Source: Actinomycetota bacterium
GTDB taxonomy: Bacteria > Actinomycetota > Thermoleophilia > Solirubrobacterales > 70-9
Direction of reading: 5' to 3'
DNA length: 60,012 bases
Assembly: GCA_018268575.1 (NCBI GenBank)
Contig: JAFDWF010000014.1
Location: 1-60,012, forward strand
The stretch's first letter is position 1, and each line of letters begins with the position of its first letter. A program made the position numbers and the translations under genes. This document shows, in pieces, positions 1 through 8,029 of the stretch. The notes under the pieces were generated by a model. That model ran no database searches and was not told the DNA's origin. It saw only the letters and a program-made list of their open reading frames with translations.

Positions 1-370
1 CATCTTCCCTACGGGACCCGCGCAGATCGCACGGTCTTCGTGGCGTCTCCCGTCGGCCTCGTCACGGAGACGTCGCAATCGTCTGTCCCGTCACGGAGGC
101 GCCCTGCTGCCGTATGCGCTATCCGCATACGGCCGCGAGTGGCCGATCTCCCCGCCACGCACCCGTCCCTGCGCCGGGTCCTCCCCCCGCGCAGGCCCGT
201 CCCTGCGCCAGTTCCTTCCCCGAGAACCCCTCGTCCCGGGCGTCTCGGAGGCGGCCACAGCCTGCCCGGGCCGCCTCCGAGACGCCCGGGACGCCTGGGC
301 TCCGATACTTCAGGCCCGAACCCTCGCCGGGCGACAGCTCGGTCCGCCCCACCGTCGCGAAGCTACTCGC
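1..370. repeat. Intergenic composite repeat, copy 1
   Basis: I see no credible gene here. The space lies after the last gene of the minus-strand Liv operon. It holds a 10-bp perfect hairpin (arms 109-118 and 124-133), a 23-bp perfect palindrome (232-293), and a tail at 294-355 that closely matches 31565-31626. The upstream part repeats words such as CCCGTCCCTGCGC that also precede the palindromes near 22.7 and 31.5 kb. It could act as a terminator or 3'-end stabiliser, but no U-tract follows the stems, so that role is inferred. Confidence 0.75.
232..293 (+). repeat. Palindromic element, 23-bp perfect arms
   Basis: The arms are 232-254 and 271-293 and are perfectly complementary. The loop reads CCACAGCCTGCCCGGG. 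The same loop recurs near 22.4, 22.8, 31.1, 31.5 and 38.6 kb, while arm sequences differ between copies but stay paired. Confidence 0.9.
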
Positions 371-727
371 CTAGTAGCGCTCCAGCTCGCCTTTGGCCTT
401 CGCGTAGCTCGAGACGGGGCGGTAGATGCGGCGCTCGTAGCGGACGTAGGGGGTGAGGTGGTCGAAGCCGCGGATCGCGGCCAGCTCCTCGGTTTCCATC
501 GTCGCCTCGTCGTCGACGACGTAGAGGGTCGTGTACTTGCGCTCTTTGTCATCGGAGGAGCGGTAGCGGGCGCCGATCCGGAAGCCGGGGCAGGAGACCG
601 TCAGCGGCATGTGTTTCTCGTCGTACCAGCGGTTGAACTCCTCCTCGTGCTCGGGGTCGACGAAGGCGTCGACGACAACCAGCACGGGCGTGGGCGGGAA
701 CGAAATCTGGGCATCCTGCTCGCTCAT
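371..727 (-). CDS. Dimeric alpha-beta-barrel (EthD/Dabb-like) protein, 118 aa
   Basis: This is a small soluble protein with the pattern EEEFNRWYDEKHMPL followed by PGF. That pattern is typical of dimeric alpha-beta-barrel proteins (EthD, stress-responsive and monooxygenase-like folds), in which a YDE(E/K)H-P segment precedes a 'vPGF' turn. There is no signal peptide or membrane segment. It starts 9 bases after the HIT-type gene and closes the operon that begins with the Liv receptor, so it probably acts on the compound that transporter imports. The biochemical role is unknown. The fold assignment is by pattern only. Confidence 0.6.
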   Translation of the reverse strand: MSEQDAQISFPPTPVLVVVDAFVDPEHEEEFNRWYDEKHMPLTVSCPGFRIGARYRSSDDKERKYTTLYVVDDEATMETEELAAIRGFDHLTPYVRYERRIYRPVSSYAKAKGELERY

Positions 728-736
728 TCGACTCTC

Positions 737-1219
737 CTAGCGGTGGTGTTCATTTGCAGTTCGATCTCCTCGTCGGGGCCCGATCGACTCCCGGAGGCGC
801 GCCGCCAGGTGAAGCGCGGCGTCGCGATCGGCGAGCTCCGGGTCACGGGAGGCGACGCGGGCGAGCAGCGGCGCGCCCCGGTCCGCGGGGGGCACCGCGG
901 CGGGCGGCGGCCCGACCATCTGGTGGAAGTGGGGAAAGCGCTCCCCCATCCCATAGGTGTAGACCCGCGACTCGCCGGTGAGAGCGGCAAGGGCGCGGGA
1001 CACCCGACCGATCGCGGCGGCGACCGCGGCGCAGTGGGCGGCGTCGAGCGCCGCCCAACCCTCGAGGTGCGCGTTCGTCTGCACGCACACCCAGCCGGGG
1101 ATCTCGCATCCCGGCAGCAGGAAGGTGCCGACCAGCTCGTCGCGGTCGATCCACCCGCCGCTCGGCGGCGCGGCGGCAGCGGCGCGCCGGCAGAAGCCGC
1201 AGTCGGCCGCCGCGCTCAC
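737..1219 (-). CDS. HIT-like protein with N-terminal CxxC, 160 aa
   Basis: The start is a GTG overlapping the stop of the permease gene (GTGA, 1216-1219), as at other junctions here. C7 and C10 form a CxxC, and H97-F-H99-Q-M-V resembles the histidine-triad signature HxHxHxx with the first His replaced by Phe. HIT proteins are nucleotide hydrolases or transferases using the last His as nucleophile. Here two of three histidines remain, so a hydrolase role is plausible but not certain. Its position inside a transport operon suggests an accessory catabolic or nucleotide-clearing role. A much longer reading frame covers this gene and the permease in another frame. Only this C-terminal part looks like protein. 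Confidence 0.6.
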   Translation of the reverse strand: MSAAADCGFCRRAAAAAPPSGGWIDRDELVGTFLLPGCEIPGWVCVQTNAHLEGWAALDAAHCAAVAAAIGRVSRALAALTGESRVYTYGMGERFPHFHQMVGPPPAAVPPADRGAPLLARVASRDPELADRDAALHLAARLRESIGPRRGDRTANEHHR

Positions 1220-2280
1220 CTTCCGCGCCCGAAGGGCCAGCGGATTTCGCGGCCGCCCATCAGGCCCTTCGGGCGCAGGATCAGCACCAGCAGGAGGAAC
1301 AGCGCCAGCACGATCTGCTGCGAGCCGTCGGGCAGGGTCACGTGCAGGGGGCCGACCTCCGAGCCGCGCTCGAGCCGGGTCAGGACCTCGGCGACGAAGG
1401 ACACCACCATCGATCCGACGACCGCGCCGGCGAGGCTGTTGATGCCGCCGACGACGAGCATGACCAAGGTCAGGAAGGTGACTTCGAGGTAGAAGGCGTC
1501 GGCCCCGAAGGAGCCGAGGTAGTGCGCGTAGAGCCCCCCGGCGACGCCGACCACGAAGGCGCTGAGGGCGAAGGCGGTGGTGCGCTCGCGGAACACCCCG
1601 ACGCCGACCGCCCGCGCCGCAGGCTCGTCCTCGCGGGTGGCGCGGAGGCGAAAGCCGAGCCGCGATTCCTGCAGGAAGAAGGCGAGCAGGATCGCGCCGC
1701 AGGAGCAGAGGATGGCCTGGTCGAGGGTGAGGTCGATCGGCACCCCGACCATCGTTTCGGTGCCGCGCGTGACCGCGGTCCAGTTGCCGGTGACGACGTG
1801 GACGATGATCAGCAGCGAGAGGGTCGCGATGCCCGCCGCCAGCCCGTTCAGCCGCATCAGCGGCGTCGCCACGACGAGCGCGAAGAGGAGGGCGACGAAG
1901 CCCCCGATCAGCGCCGCGGTGAGCGAGGGGAGGTGGGCGACGGCGAGGAAGTGCGGCAGGCTCGGCAGCAGCGATCCCTTCAGCGCCACCGGGATCGTCA
2001 GCAGCGCCGAGGTGTAGGCGCCGATCGCCATGAAGCTGGCGTGGCCGAAGGAGAGGACGCCGGAGTTGCCGACGAACATGTAGAGGCCGACGACGAAGAT
2101 CAGGTTGACCAGCGCCGTCAGCACCGTCTGGTGGAGGCTGCCGGTGCCGCCGCCGAAGAGGTTGGCGAGCACGAACACCAGCGCGCACAGCACCAGCGCC
2201 GGCCAGATCCAGGTCACCCCTTCGACCAGGCGCCGCGCCACCGGCTGCGGGGCGGGCTCGGGGCGGGCGTAGGCGTTCAT
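1216..2280 (-). CDS. livM: Branched-chain-amino-acid-type ABC permease (LivM family), 354 aa
   Basis: An integral membrane permease with about ten hydrophobic segments. It has the typical LivM feature FVGNSGVLSFGHASFMAIGAY early in the protein and a C-terminal RPKGLMGG. It overlaps the LivH gene by 4 bases and is followed by the HIT-like gene with another 4-base overlap. It would form the channel with LivH and be driven by LivF and LivG. The Liv (HAAT) family also imports amides, aromatic acids and ureides, so substrate cannot be inferred from the family. The neighbouring operons suggest a carboxylate or amide taken up for CoA-dependent degradation. Confidence 0.9.
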   Translation of the reverse strand: MNAYARPEPAPQPVARRLVEGVTWIWPALVLCALVFVLANLFGGGTGSLHQTVLTALVNLIFVVGLYMFVGNSGVLSFGHASFMAIGAYTSALLTIPVALKGSLLPSLPHFLAVAHLPSLTAALIGGFVALLFALVVATPLMRLNGLAAGIATLSLLIIVHVVTGNWTAVTRGTETMVGVPIDLTLDQAILCSCGAILLAFFLQESRLGFRLRATREDEPAARAVGVGVFRERTTAFALSAFVVGVAGGLYAHYLGSFGADAFYLEVTFLTLVMLVVGGINSLAGAVVGSMVVSFVAEVLTRLERGSEVGPLHVTLPDGSQQIVLALFLLLVLILRPKGLMGGREIRWPFGRGR

Positions 2281-3155
2281 ACGCGCTCCTGGGCCGGCCC
2301 GAAGAGGCCCTGCGGCCGGACCACGAGGAAGGCGATCACGAAGGCGAAGACGAAGGCGTCGCGGAAGTCCCGCAGGTCGACCGGCAGGTAGACCTGCAGG
2401 GCGACGGTGACGAAGCCGAGGATGAAGCCGCCGAGCGCCGCGCCGACCAGGCTGCGCAGGCCGCCGATCACGGTGGCGACGAAGCCGATCAGCACCGGCG
2501 CCGAGCCCATCTGCGGGGTGACCAGGTCGGTCTGCGCCACCAGCAGCAGCGAGACCACCCCGGCGAGCAGGCCGCTGATCACGAAGGCGGCGGCGATCAC
2601 CCGGTTGGCGTCGACGCCGCAGAGGCGGGCCATCCGCAGGTCCTCGGCCGCCGCGCGCATCCGCCGCCCCATCGTGGTGCGGGTGAAGAAGAGCGTCAGC
2701 CCGACCGCGAGGATGATCGCCAGGGCCCCGGTGATCACCTGCAGGTACTGGATCCGGACGGCGCCGACGTGGAACGATTCGCTCAGGATCCCGGGCAGTT
2801 CGGGCGTCTGCGGAAGGTTGCCTACCGTACTGATCACACCGTTCTGCAAGAGGAAGCTGACAGCGAACGAGGTGACCAGCATGGTCGAGGCGCTGGAGCC
2901 GCGCACGGGACGGAAGGCGATCCGCTCCATCGCCACGGCGACGAAGGCACAGGCGATCAGGACGGCGAAGATCGCCAGCGGCGCCGGCAATCCCAACACC
3001 ACCAACAGTACGTATGCCCCGAGCATGATGATCTCACCGTGGGCGAAGTTGACCAGTCCCATGATCCCGAACACGACCGCGATGCCGAGTGCAATCAGCG
3101 CGTCCTGACTGGCCAGCTGGAGCGCCGCGATGAGGTACTGGATCTGCTCGGTCAT
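2277..3155 (-). CDS. livH: Branched-chain-amino-acid-type ABC permease (LivH family), 292 aa
   Basis: A hydrophobic permease with the LivH hallmark GLVNFAHGEIIMLGAY near residues 32-48 and the C-terminal RPQGLFGPAQERV. Length is normal for LivH (about 290 residues). The ATG start overlaps the stop of the LivF gene by 4 bases, and its own stop overlaps LivM. It is the second transmembrane subunit of the importer encoded from 4679 to 5950 downward. Confidence 0.92.
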   Translation of the reverse strand: MTEQIQYLIAALQLASQDALIALGIAVVFGIMGLVNFAHGEIIMLGAYVLLVVLGLPAPLAIFAVLIACAFVAVAMERIAFRPVRGSSASTMLVTSFAVSFLLQNGVISTVGNLPQTPELPGILSESFHVGAVRIQYLQVITGALAIILAVGLTLFFTRTTMGRRMRAAAEDLRMARLCGVDANRVIAAAFVISGLLAGVVSLLLVAQTDLVTPQMGSAPVLIGFVATVIGGLRSLVGAALGGFILGFVTVALQVYLPVDLRDFRDAFVFAFVIAFLVVRPQGLFGPAQERV

Positions 3156-3880
3156 GACTGTGCTTTCCCCTCGGCGAAGCCCATGTACACGCTCTCGAAC
3201 GAATCCATGTTCACCAGCTCGTCCCGTTTTCCATGAAGCTCGATCCTCCCGTTTCGAAGTACGTAGGTGCGATCGGCCGCCTCCACTGCCATTGCCGCGT
3301 TCTGCTCGACCAGCAAGATCGTTATCCCTTCCGCGCTCAGCTTTTCGAGTACGTCGAAGACGGCGTCGACCACCCGCGGGGCCAGCCCCAGCGAGGGCTC
3401 GTCGAGGAGCAGCACGCGCGGGCGCGAGAGCAGCGCCCGGGCGATCGCGAGCTGCTGCTGCTCGCCGCCGGAGAGCTTTCCGGCCGAGGCCGAGGTCCGC
3501 TGGCGCAGGGCCGGGAACAGCTCCAGCACCCGCTCGATCTCGGCGCCGAGCTCACCCTTCGAGTACCGCCCCGCCGTCGCCCCCATCAGCAGGTTGTCGT
3601 GCACGCTCATCGTCGCGAAGATGTGGCGGCCCTCGGGAACGAGGGCGATCCCGTCGCGGACGATGCGCTCGGGGGCGCGGCCGATCAGCGACTCGCCGTC
3701 GAACGTGATCGAGCCCGCGGCCGGTTTCAGCACGCCGGCGATCGAGAGCATCATCGTCGACTTGCCGGCGCCGTTGGGGCCGATCACCGCGACGAACTCA
3801 CCCTGGTCGACGTGCAGCGAGATCCCGTGCAGGGCGATGCTGCGCCCGTAGCGGGTCTCCACCTGGTCAAGAACCAGCAA
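3152..3880 (-). CDS. livF: ABC transporter ATPase, LivF type, 242 aa
   Basis: Walker A is GPNGAGKST (near residues 34-42), the signature is LSGGEQQQLAIARALLSRP, and Walker B is VLLLDEPSLGL, all intact. The start is a TTG with GGGAGG four bases upstream. The N-terminus overlaps the end of LivG by 14 bases. The protein energises the LivH/LivM channel together with LivG. Confidence 0.92.
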   Translation of the reverse strand: MLVLDQVETRYGRSIALHGISLHVDQGEFVAVIGPNGAGKSTMMLSIAGVLKPAAGSITFDGESLIGRAPERIVRDGIALVPEGRHIFATMSVHDNLLMGATAGRYSKGELGAEIERVLELFPALRQRTSASAGKLSGGEQQQLAIARALLSRPRVLLLDEPSLGLAPRVVDAVFDVLEKLSAEGITILLVEQNAAMAVEAADRTYVLRNGRIELHGKRDELVNMDSFESVYMGFAEGKAQS

Positions 3881-4664
3881 CGTGCCTCCCCCTCTTGGTC
3901 CCCAGGTAGGCGGTGATCACGGCGGCGTCGGACTGCACCTCGGTCGGCGTGCCGACGGCGATCGTCTTGCCGTAGTCGAGCACCTGGATGCGGTGGCAGA
4001 GCCGCATGATCAGCCGCACGTCGTGCTCGATCACCAGCACCCCGCAGCCGTCCTCGGAATGGATCGAGGAGATCAGCTCGACCAGCTCGTCGCTCTCGGC
4101 TTCGTTCAGCCCGGCGGCGGGCTCGTCGAGCAGGAGGAAGTTGGGGGCGGTCGCCAGCGCCCGGCCGATGCTGAGCCGGCGGGCCAGCCCGTGCGGCAGG
4201 TTGCCGGCGAGCGAGCTCGCCATCTCGGCGAGGCCGACCCGCTCGACGATCGTCGCCGCCGCCGCGCGCGCCGCGCGCCGCCGCGAACCGGTGCCGACCG
4301 CGCCCAGTTCGATGTTCTCCAGCACGGTGAGCTCGGCGAACGGCCGCACCGCCTGGAAGGTCCGGGTCAGCCCTTTGCGCGCCAACGCCTGCGGCGAGGC
4401 GGTGGTGACCACCTCGGCGCCGAGCGTGATCGTCCCGGTGGTCAGCCGCTGGAAGCCGGTGAGGGCGTTGACGAGGGTGGTCTTGCCGGCGCCGTTGGGG
4501 CCGATCAGCCCCATCACCTCGTCCCGGCGCAGGTCCAGGTCGACGCCGTCGACCGCCTTCACTCCGCTGAAGTGAACGCGGACGTCCCGCGCCTCGAGCC
4601 GCTCCGGGGTTCCGGAGCGGCTCGAGGACGTGGGGGCAATCACACCTGGACCGCTCGAGCTCAA
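3867..4664 (-). CDS. livG: ABC transporter ATPase, LivG type, 265 aa
   Basis: Walker A is GPNGAGKTT. The C-terminus carries the LivG hallmark VIEHDVRLIMRLCHRIQVLDYGK with GTPTEVQSD. The signature loop reads LPHGLARRLSIGRAL, departing from the usual LSGGQ-like LPYGxQRRLEIARAL. The TTG start at 4664 gives about 20 extra residues before the ABC domain, and an internal GTG is possible. The gene is 14 bases downstream of the receptor gene. Confidence 0.88.
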   Translation of the reverse strand: MSSSGPGVIAPTSSSRSGTPERLEARDVRVHFSGVKAVDGVDLDLRRDEVMGLIGPNGAGKTTLVNALTGFQRLTTGTITLGAEVVTTASPQALARKGLTRTFQAVRPFAELTVLENIELGAVGTGSRRRAARAAAATIVERVGLAEMASSLAGNLPHGLARRLSIGRALATAPNFLLLDEPAAGLNEAESDELVELISSIHSEDGCGVLVIEHDVRLIMRLCHRIQVLDYGKTIAVGTPTEVQSDAAVITAYLGTKRGRHVAGS

Positions 4665-4678
4665 TGCCCTAGAACGCC

Positions 4679-5950
4679 CTAGAACGCCGGCGGCGGAATC
4701 TTCTTCGGGGTGAGGAGACCCTCGAACGTCTCGGTCCCGTTTTCGTATTTCACCAACGCGATCGGCAGCGTCGTGTAGTGCTTGGTCGGCGTGTAGGTGA
4801 CGGGGCCGGCGATGGTCGGGACTTCGGTGAACGAGTCGAGCGCCTTCTGCATCGCCGGGCCTTCGGTCGAGCCCGCCTGCTTGATCGCTTCGGCGATCAG
4901 CTGGATCTCGGCGTAGGCGAGGATCGGGTACGGGGTCGACGCCTGCTTGCCGCTCGTTTTTTCGAATTCTTCGAACATCTTGTTCACTTCGGGGCGCGGA
5001 TCCTGGCCGTAGATCGAGCCGAAGGTGGTGATGTAGAAGTTACTCAGCTTCGGGATCGACTTGTAGCCACCGCGGTACTCCATCGAGGCGTCGGTGACGA
5101 TCGGCGTTTCGATGCCGGCGGCGCGGATCTGGCGGACGACGCCGGGCCCGCCCGGCAGGAACGAGCAGAGCACGATCGCTTCCGGCTTCGGGTTGGCGGC
5201 GCCGAGGCGGGCGATCTGCGACTGGACCGAGGGATCTTCGTTCTTGAAGGTGTCTTCGCCGACGATTTCGGTGCCGGTCATTTCTTCGTAGGACTGGGTG
5301 AACGCTTCGCAGTCGGTCTTCGAGACCGCCAGCGAGGTGTCGGTCAGCACGTACGCTTTTTTCGCCTTCAGGTGGTCGTACACGGCTTCGGCCATCGCCG
5401 CACCCTGCTCGTTGCTGGGCGGCGAGACGTCGTAGGCGTAGTTGCCGATGTCCTGGACGCCGAACTTCGGCGAGGTGGCGCACGAGAACGCCGGGATTTC
5501 GTGTTCCTGGGCGACCAGCGCGGCGGGCGCGCCGTAGTCGAAGTCGCACTGGGTGATCAGCGCGACGGCGCCCTTGGAGATCAGTTCGGTGGCCACCACC
5601 GGCCCGACCGAGAGGTTCGACTGCGTGTCTTCGACCACGTATTCGAGCGGCCGGCCGAGCACCCCGCCCTTGGCGTTGATGTCTTCGACCGCCTGTTCGG
5701 AGGCGATCCGGTTCTCGAGGTCATAGGCGCTGAAGCCGCCGGTGAGGGCGAGAGCGCCGCCGATCACGATCGGTTCCTTCGAGGACGCGGCTTCGGTCGA
5801 GCCGGCGGTTTCGGACGAGCCCGCGGCTTCGGTCGAGCCGGCGCTGCTTTCGCTCGCCGATGACGAGGACGAACCGCTGGAGCCACAGCCGGCGACGACG
5901 ACCGCGGCGATGACTATGAGAGCGATTGCAACCAGGCCTTTCTTACCCAA
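4679..5950 (-). CDS. Lipoprotein substrate-binding protein of the Liv-type importer, 423 aa
   Basis: The N-terminus is a lipoprotein signal: basic MGKK, hydrophobic stretch, lipobox VVAGC, then a Ser/Ala/Glu-rich linker of about 35 residues. The mature part starts PIVIGGALALTGGFSAYD, which is the Leu/Ile/Val-binding-protein (Peripla_BP_6) opening. The start is TTG at 5950 with TTAGGAGAAGGA just upstream. This first gene of the Liv operon lies below a promoter at 6047-6075. Glu and Lys codons are often GAA and AAA, unlike the GAG/AAG of its neighbours, which fits strong expression. The ligand is unknown. Confidence 0.9.
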   Translation of the reverse strand: MGKKGLVAIALIVIAAVVVAGCGSSGSSSSSASESSAGSTEAAGSSETAGSTEAASSKEPIVIGGALALTGGFSAYDLENRIASEQAVEDINAKGGVLGRPLEYVVEDTQSNLSVGPVVATELISKGAVALITQCDFDYGAPAALVAQEHEIPAFSCATSPKFGVQDIGNYAYDVSPPSNEQGAAMAEAVYDHLKAKKAYVLTDTSLAVSKTDCEAFTQSYEEMTGTEIVGEDTFKNEDPSVQSQIARLGAANPKPEAIVLCSFLPGGPGVVRQIRAAGIETPIVTDASMEYRGGYKSIPKLSNFYITTFGSIYGQDPRPEVNKMFEEFEKTSGKQASTPYPILAYAEIQLIAEAIKQAGSTEGPAMQKALDSFTEVPTIAGPVTYTPTKHYTTLPIALVKYENGTETFEGLLTPKKIPPPAF

Positions 5951-6046
5951 GATTCCTTCTCCTAACGGTCATGCCGTCTCCTCTCACCCATTTCCCTTTC
6001 AATCCGCCGCCGCCCAGGGTTGGGAGCGGTGCGGTTGAGCAGCGGC

Positions 6047-6075
6047 AGACTATCCCAGGTGGTCCACTATGTCAA
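6047..6075 (-). promoter_or_regulatory. Promoter of the Liv operon
   Basis: On the minus strand TTGACA (6070-6075) and TAGTCT (6047-6052) are separated by 17 bases, a sigma-70-like arrangement with a perfect -35 and a weak -10. The predicted leader to the TTG at 5950 is about 90 bases. Confidence 0.6.
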
Positions 6076-6095
6076 ACGAAAGTTTCACTCAGTGG
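6069..6095 (-). promoter_or_regulatory. Shared operator-like element, copy A
   Basis: This 27-bp stretch matches 12932-12958 at 22 of 27 positions. On the minus strand the conserved core is AGTGAAACTTT, followed after 3-4 bases by TTGACAT, so the element covers the -35 box. Two IclR-family genes lie in the same 22 kb, so an IclR protein is the obvious candidate binder. That link is inferred. Confidence 0.6.
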
Positions 6096-6129
6096 TCCTC
6101 CCCGAGAGGCGCCGACAGCCTCAAGCGGC

Positions 6130-7023
6130 TCAGACGATCGCGATCGGGCGCACCATCGAGCCGGTCGCGCCGCCGATGCCCAAGGGCAGGCAGACGAAGA
6201 GGAACTCGTAGACGCCGTCGCGCGCGAGCTCCTCGCAGTTGACCCACTCGAGGATCGGGATCCCCCGTTCGTGGATCAGGTGGATGTGGACCGGCTGCGG
6301 GGTGCCCTCGATCCCCGAGGGGGAGCACTCGAGCGCCACGGTGTCGCCGCCGACGGCGATCACTCCCCGCTCGGTGAGCCAGCGGGCGCCGTCGAGCGAG
6401 AGCCCCGAGCCGGTCACGGCGGCCAGCGCCTCCTCGTCGGGCCAGTGGAACATCTGGCCGGTCCGCAGTAGGGCCACGTCGCCTTTCCTCACCTCGCTGC
6501 CCTGCCGCTCGACCGCCGCCTGCAGCTCGGCGCCATCCACCCCGTGGTGGGCCTCGAGGCTGTCGACCCCGAGCAGTGCCGGAACGTCGATCATCACGCC
6601 GCGGGCGATGATCGGCGCCAGCTGCGCCGCGTCGGACTCGAGCAGGCCGAAGTCACCCAGCTTCTCGTCGGTCGAGCCGCCGCCGTAGTAGCTGTTGTCG
6701 GCGCCGCAGGTGATGTGGCCGATCGCGTCGATGTGGGTTCCCGAGTGGGCGGAGCCGAGGATCAGCTCGCTGATGAAGCTGTAGCCCTCGCGGTTGTTCT
6801 CGGGCTCGAGGAAGTCCTGGTCGCCCTGGTTGCGGAAGCCGCGCGGGCTGCGGTAGGTGAGGACGTTGAACTGCGGGTGGATCGGCAGCATCGGCATCCC
6901 GTTCCACCAGCCGGAGTCGAGGCTGTAGATCCGCCCCTCGCGCGGCAGCCGCAGCGAGGCCATCACCGAGCTCGCGTCGATCGTGCTGAGGGCGTCGTGA
7001 TACTGGGGGCTGGGCTCGTTCAT
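6130..7023 (-). CDS. Cyclase-family (kynurenine-formamidase-like) metal hydrolase, 297 aa
   Basis: The signature HSGTHIDAIGH (H93, H97, D99, H103) is the metal-binding motif of the cyclase family PF04199, which includes bacterial kynurenine formamidase and isatin hydrolase. These enzymes open amide or lactone bonds using Mn or Zn. Length (297) is in the range of the longer family members. The ATG start has GAGGAG upstream. It is the last gene of the operon that starts at 12898. With nitrilase, FAH and CoA enzymes upstream it likely hydrolyses a cyclic or amide intermediate. The substrate is not determinable. Confidence 0.82.
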   Translation of the reverse strand: MNEPSPQYHDALSTIDASSVMASLRLPREGRIYSLDSGWWNGMPMLPIHPQFNVLTYRSPRGFRNQGDQDFLEPENNREGYSFISELILGSAHSGTHIDAIGHITCGADNSYYGGGSTDEKLGDFGLLESDAAQLAPIIARGVMIDVPALLGVDSLEAHHGVDGAELQAAVERQGSEVRKGDVALLRTGQMFHWPDEEALAAVTGSGLSLDGARWLTERGVIAVGGDTVALECSPSGIEGTPQPVHIHLIHERGIPILEWVNCEELARDGVYEFLFVCLPLGIGGATGSMVRPIAIV

Positions 7024-7057
7024 GCGGTTCTCCTCGTTGCGGTGGTCGGGGCTCTGG

Positions 7058-8029
7058 TCAGGCGTCCGCGGCGCCGAAGCTGACGGTAGTGCCGACGACG
7101 TTGAGCAGGAACTCCTCGGGCATCTCGCGGGCGATCTCCATCGCCGCCCGCATGCCGGTGCAGTGCATCGGCGCGACGACCCGCGGCGCCAGCTCGCGCA
7201 GGGCGGCGATCGTCGCCGTCGTCTTGCTCGCCGGGATCCCCGGGAAGCCGAGGTGGAACCCGCCCATGACCGCGTGCACGCGGTCCTCGCCGGTGACCCG
7301 GCGGGCGCACTCGACGGTGTTGATCACCCCGGCGTGGCTGCAGCCGGTGAGCACCACGAGGCCGACCCCGCGCACGTTGATCGCCAGCGCCTGGTCGTCG
7401 GGGACGGTGTCGGGACCGAGGCTGCCGTCGATCAGCTGGAACAGCCCCGGGTCGTGGCAGCCGGGGCTCGCGGGCGCCTCGAAGGGGACCTCGCGGGCGA
7501 TCTCGCCGGTGGCGAAGACGCCGTCGACGACCTCGATCGCGCCCCGGTTCGCGGTGATCGCGCCGCCGCGGCGCTCGATCGCGTCGGCAGTCAGGGCGTA
7601 GTTGTAGTGCGGCGCCACCTCCCCGGTCGGCAGCCGCAGGTAGCGCGGCAGGAAGGCGTCCGGATGGATCACCACCGGCACCTCGTGGCCGATCGCCGCG
7701 AGCACGCCGTCGAGGCCGCCGTGGTGGTCGGGGTGGCCGTGGCTGATGACGATCCCGCAGACGTCGTCGAGCCGCCCGCCGGTGGCCTCGAAGTTGTGCA
7801 GCAGGACGCCCGCGGTGAAGCTGGTGTCGAAGAGGACGCAGCGCTCGCGGCCGTCGCGCTCGGTCCTGACCAGGAAGGCGATCCCGTTCTCGGCGCGGGG
7901 GTTGACCATCCCCGGGTCGAAGTGGTGGACGAGCCCGAGCCGCTTCACGTTCGGCTCGTCGAGCAGCAGCATGTCGGAGTAGTTGTCGGCGACCGTGGTC
8001 ACGGTCACCCGGTCGACGGCAGTGGTCAT
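7058..8029 (-). CDS. MBL-fold metallohydrolase (COG1237-like), 323 aa
   Basis: The metal site is SHGHPDHHGG (H97, H99, D101, H102). Later motifs LTGCSHAGVINT and VMGGFHL are characteristic of the COG1237 subgroup, related to the archaeal dihydropterin RFA-P synthase-like proteins. The ATG at 8029 overlaps the stop of the reductase gene (ATGA). The N-terminus (TVADNYSDMLL) also fits this family. Function inside a catabolic operon is unknown. It may hydrolyse a lactone or thioester formed by neighbours. Confidence 0.8.
   Translation of the reverse strand: MTTAVDRVTVTTVADNYSDMLLLDEPNVKRLGLVHHFDPGMVNPRAENGIAFLVRTERDGRERCVLFDTSFTAGVLLHNFEATGGRLDDVCGIVISHGHPDHHGGLDGVLAAIGHEVPVVIHPDAFLPRYLRLPTGEVAPHYNYALTADAIERRGGAITANRGAIEVVDGVFATGEIAREVPFEAPASPGCHDPGLFQLIDGSLGPDTVPDDQALAINVRGVGLVVLTGCSHAGVINTVECARRVTGEDRVHAVMGGFHLGFPGIPASKTTATIAALRELAPRVVAPMHCTGMRAAMEIAREMPEEFLLNVVGTTVSFGAADA

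Noticed and set aside
737..2188. A 483-codon minus frame overlapping the LivM gene
   Set aside because: Only its last 160 codons are protein-like (the HIT-like gene). The rest is the out-of-frame shadow of livM.
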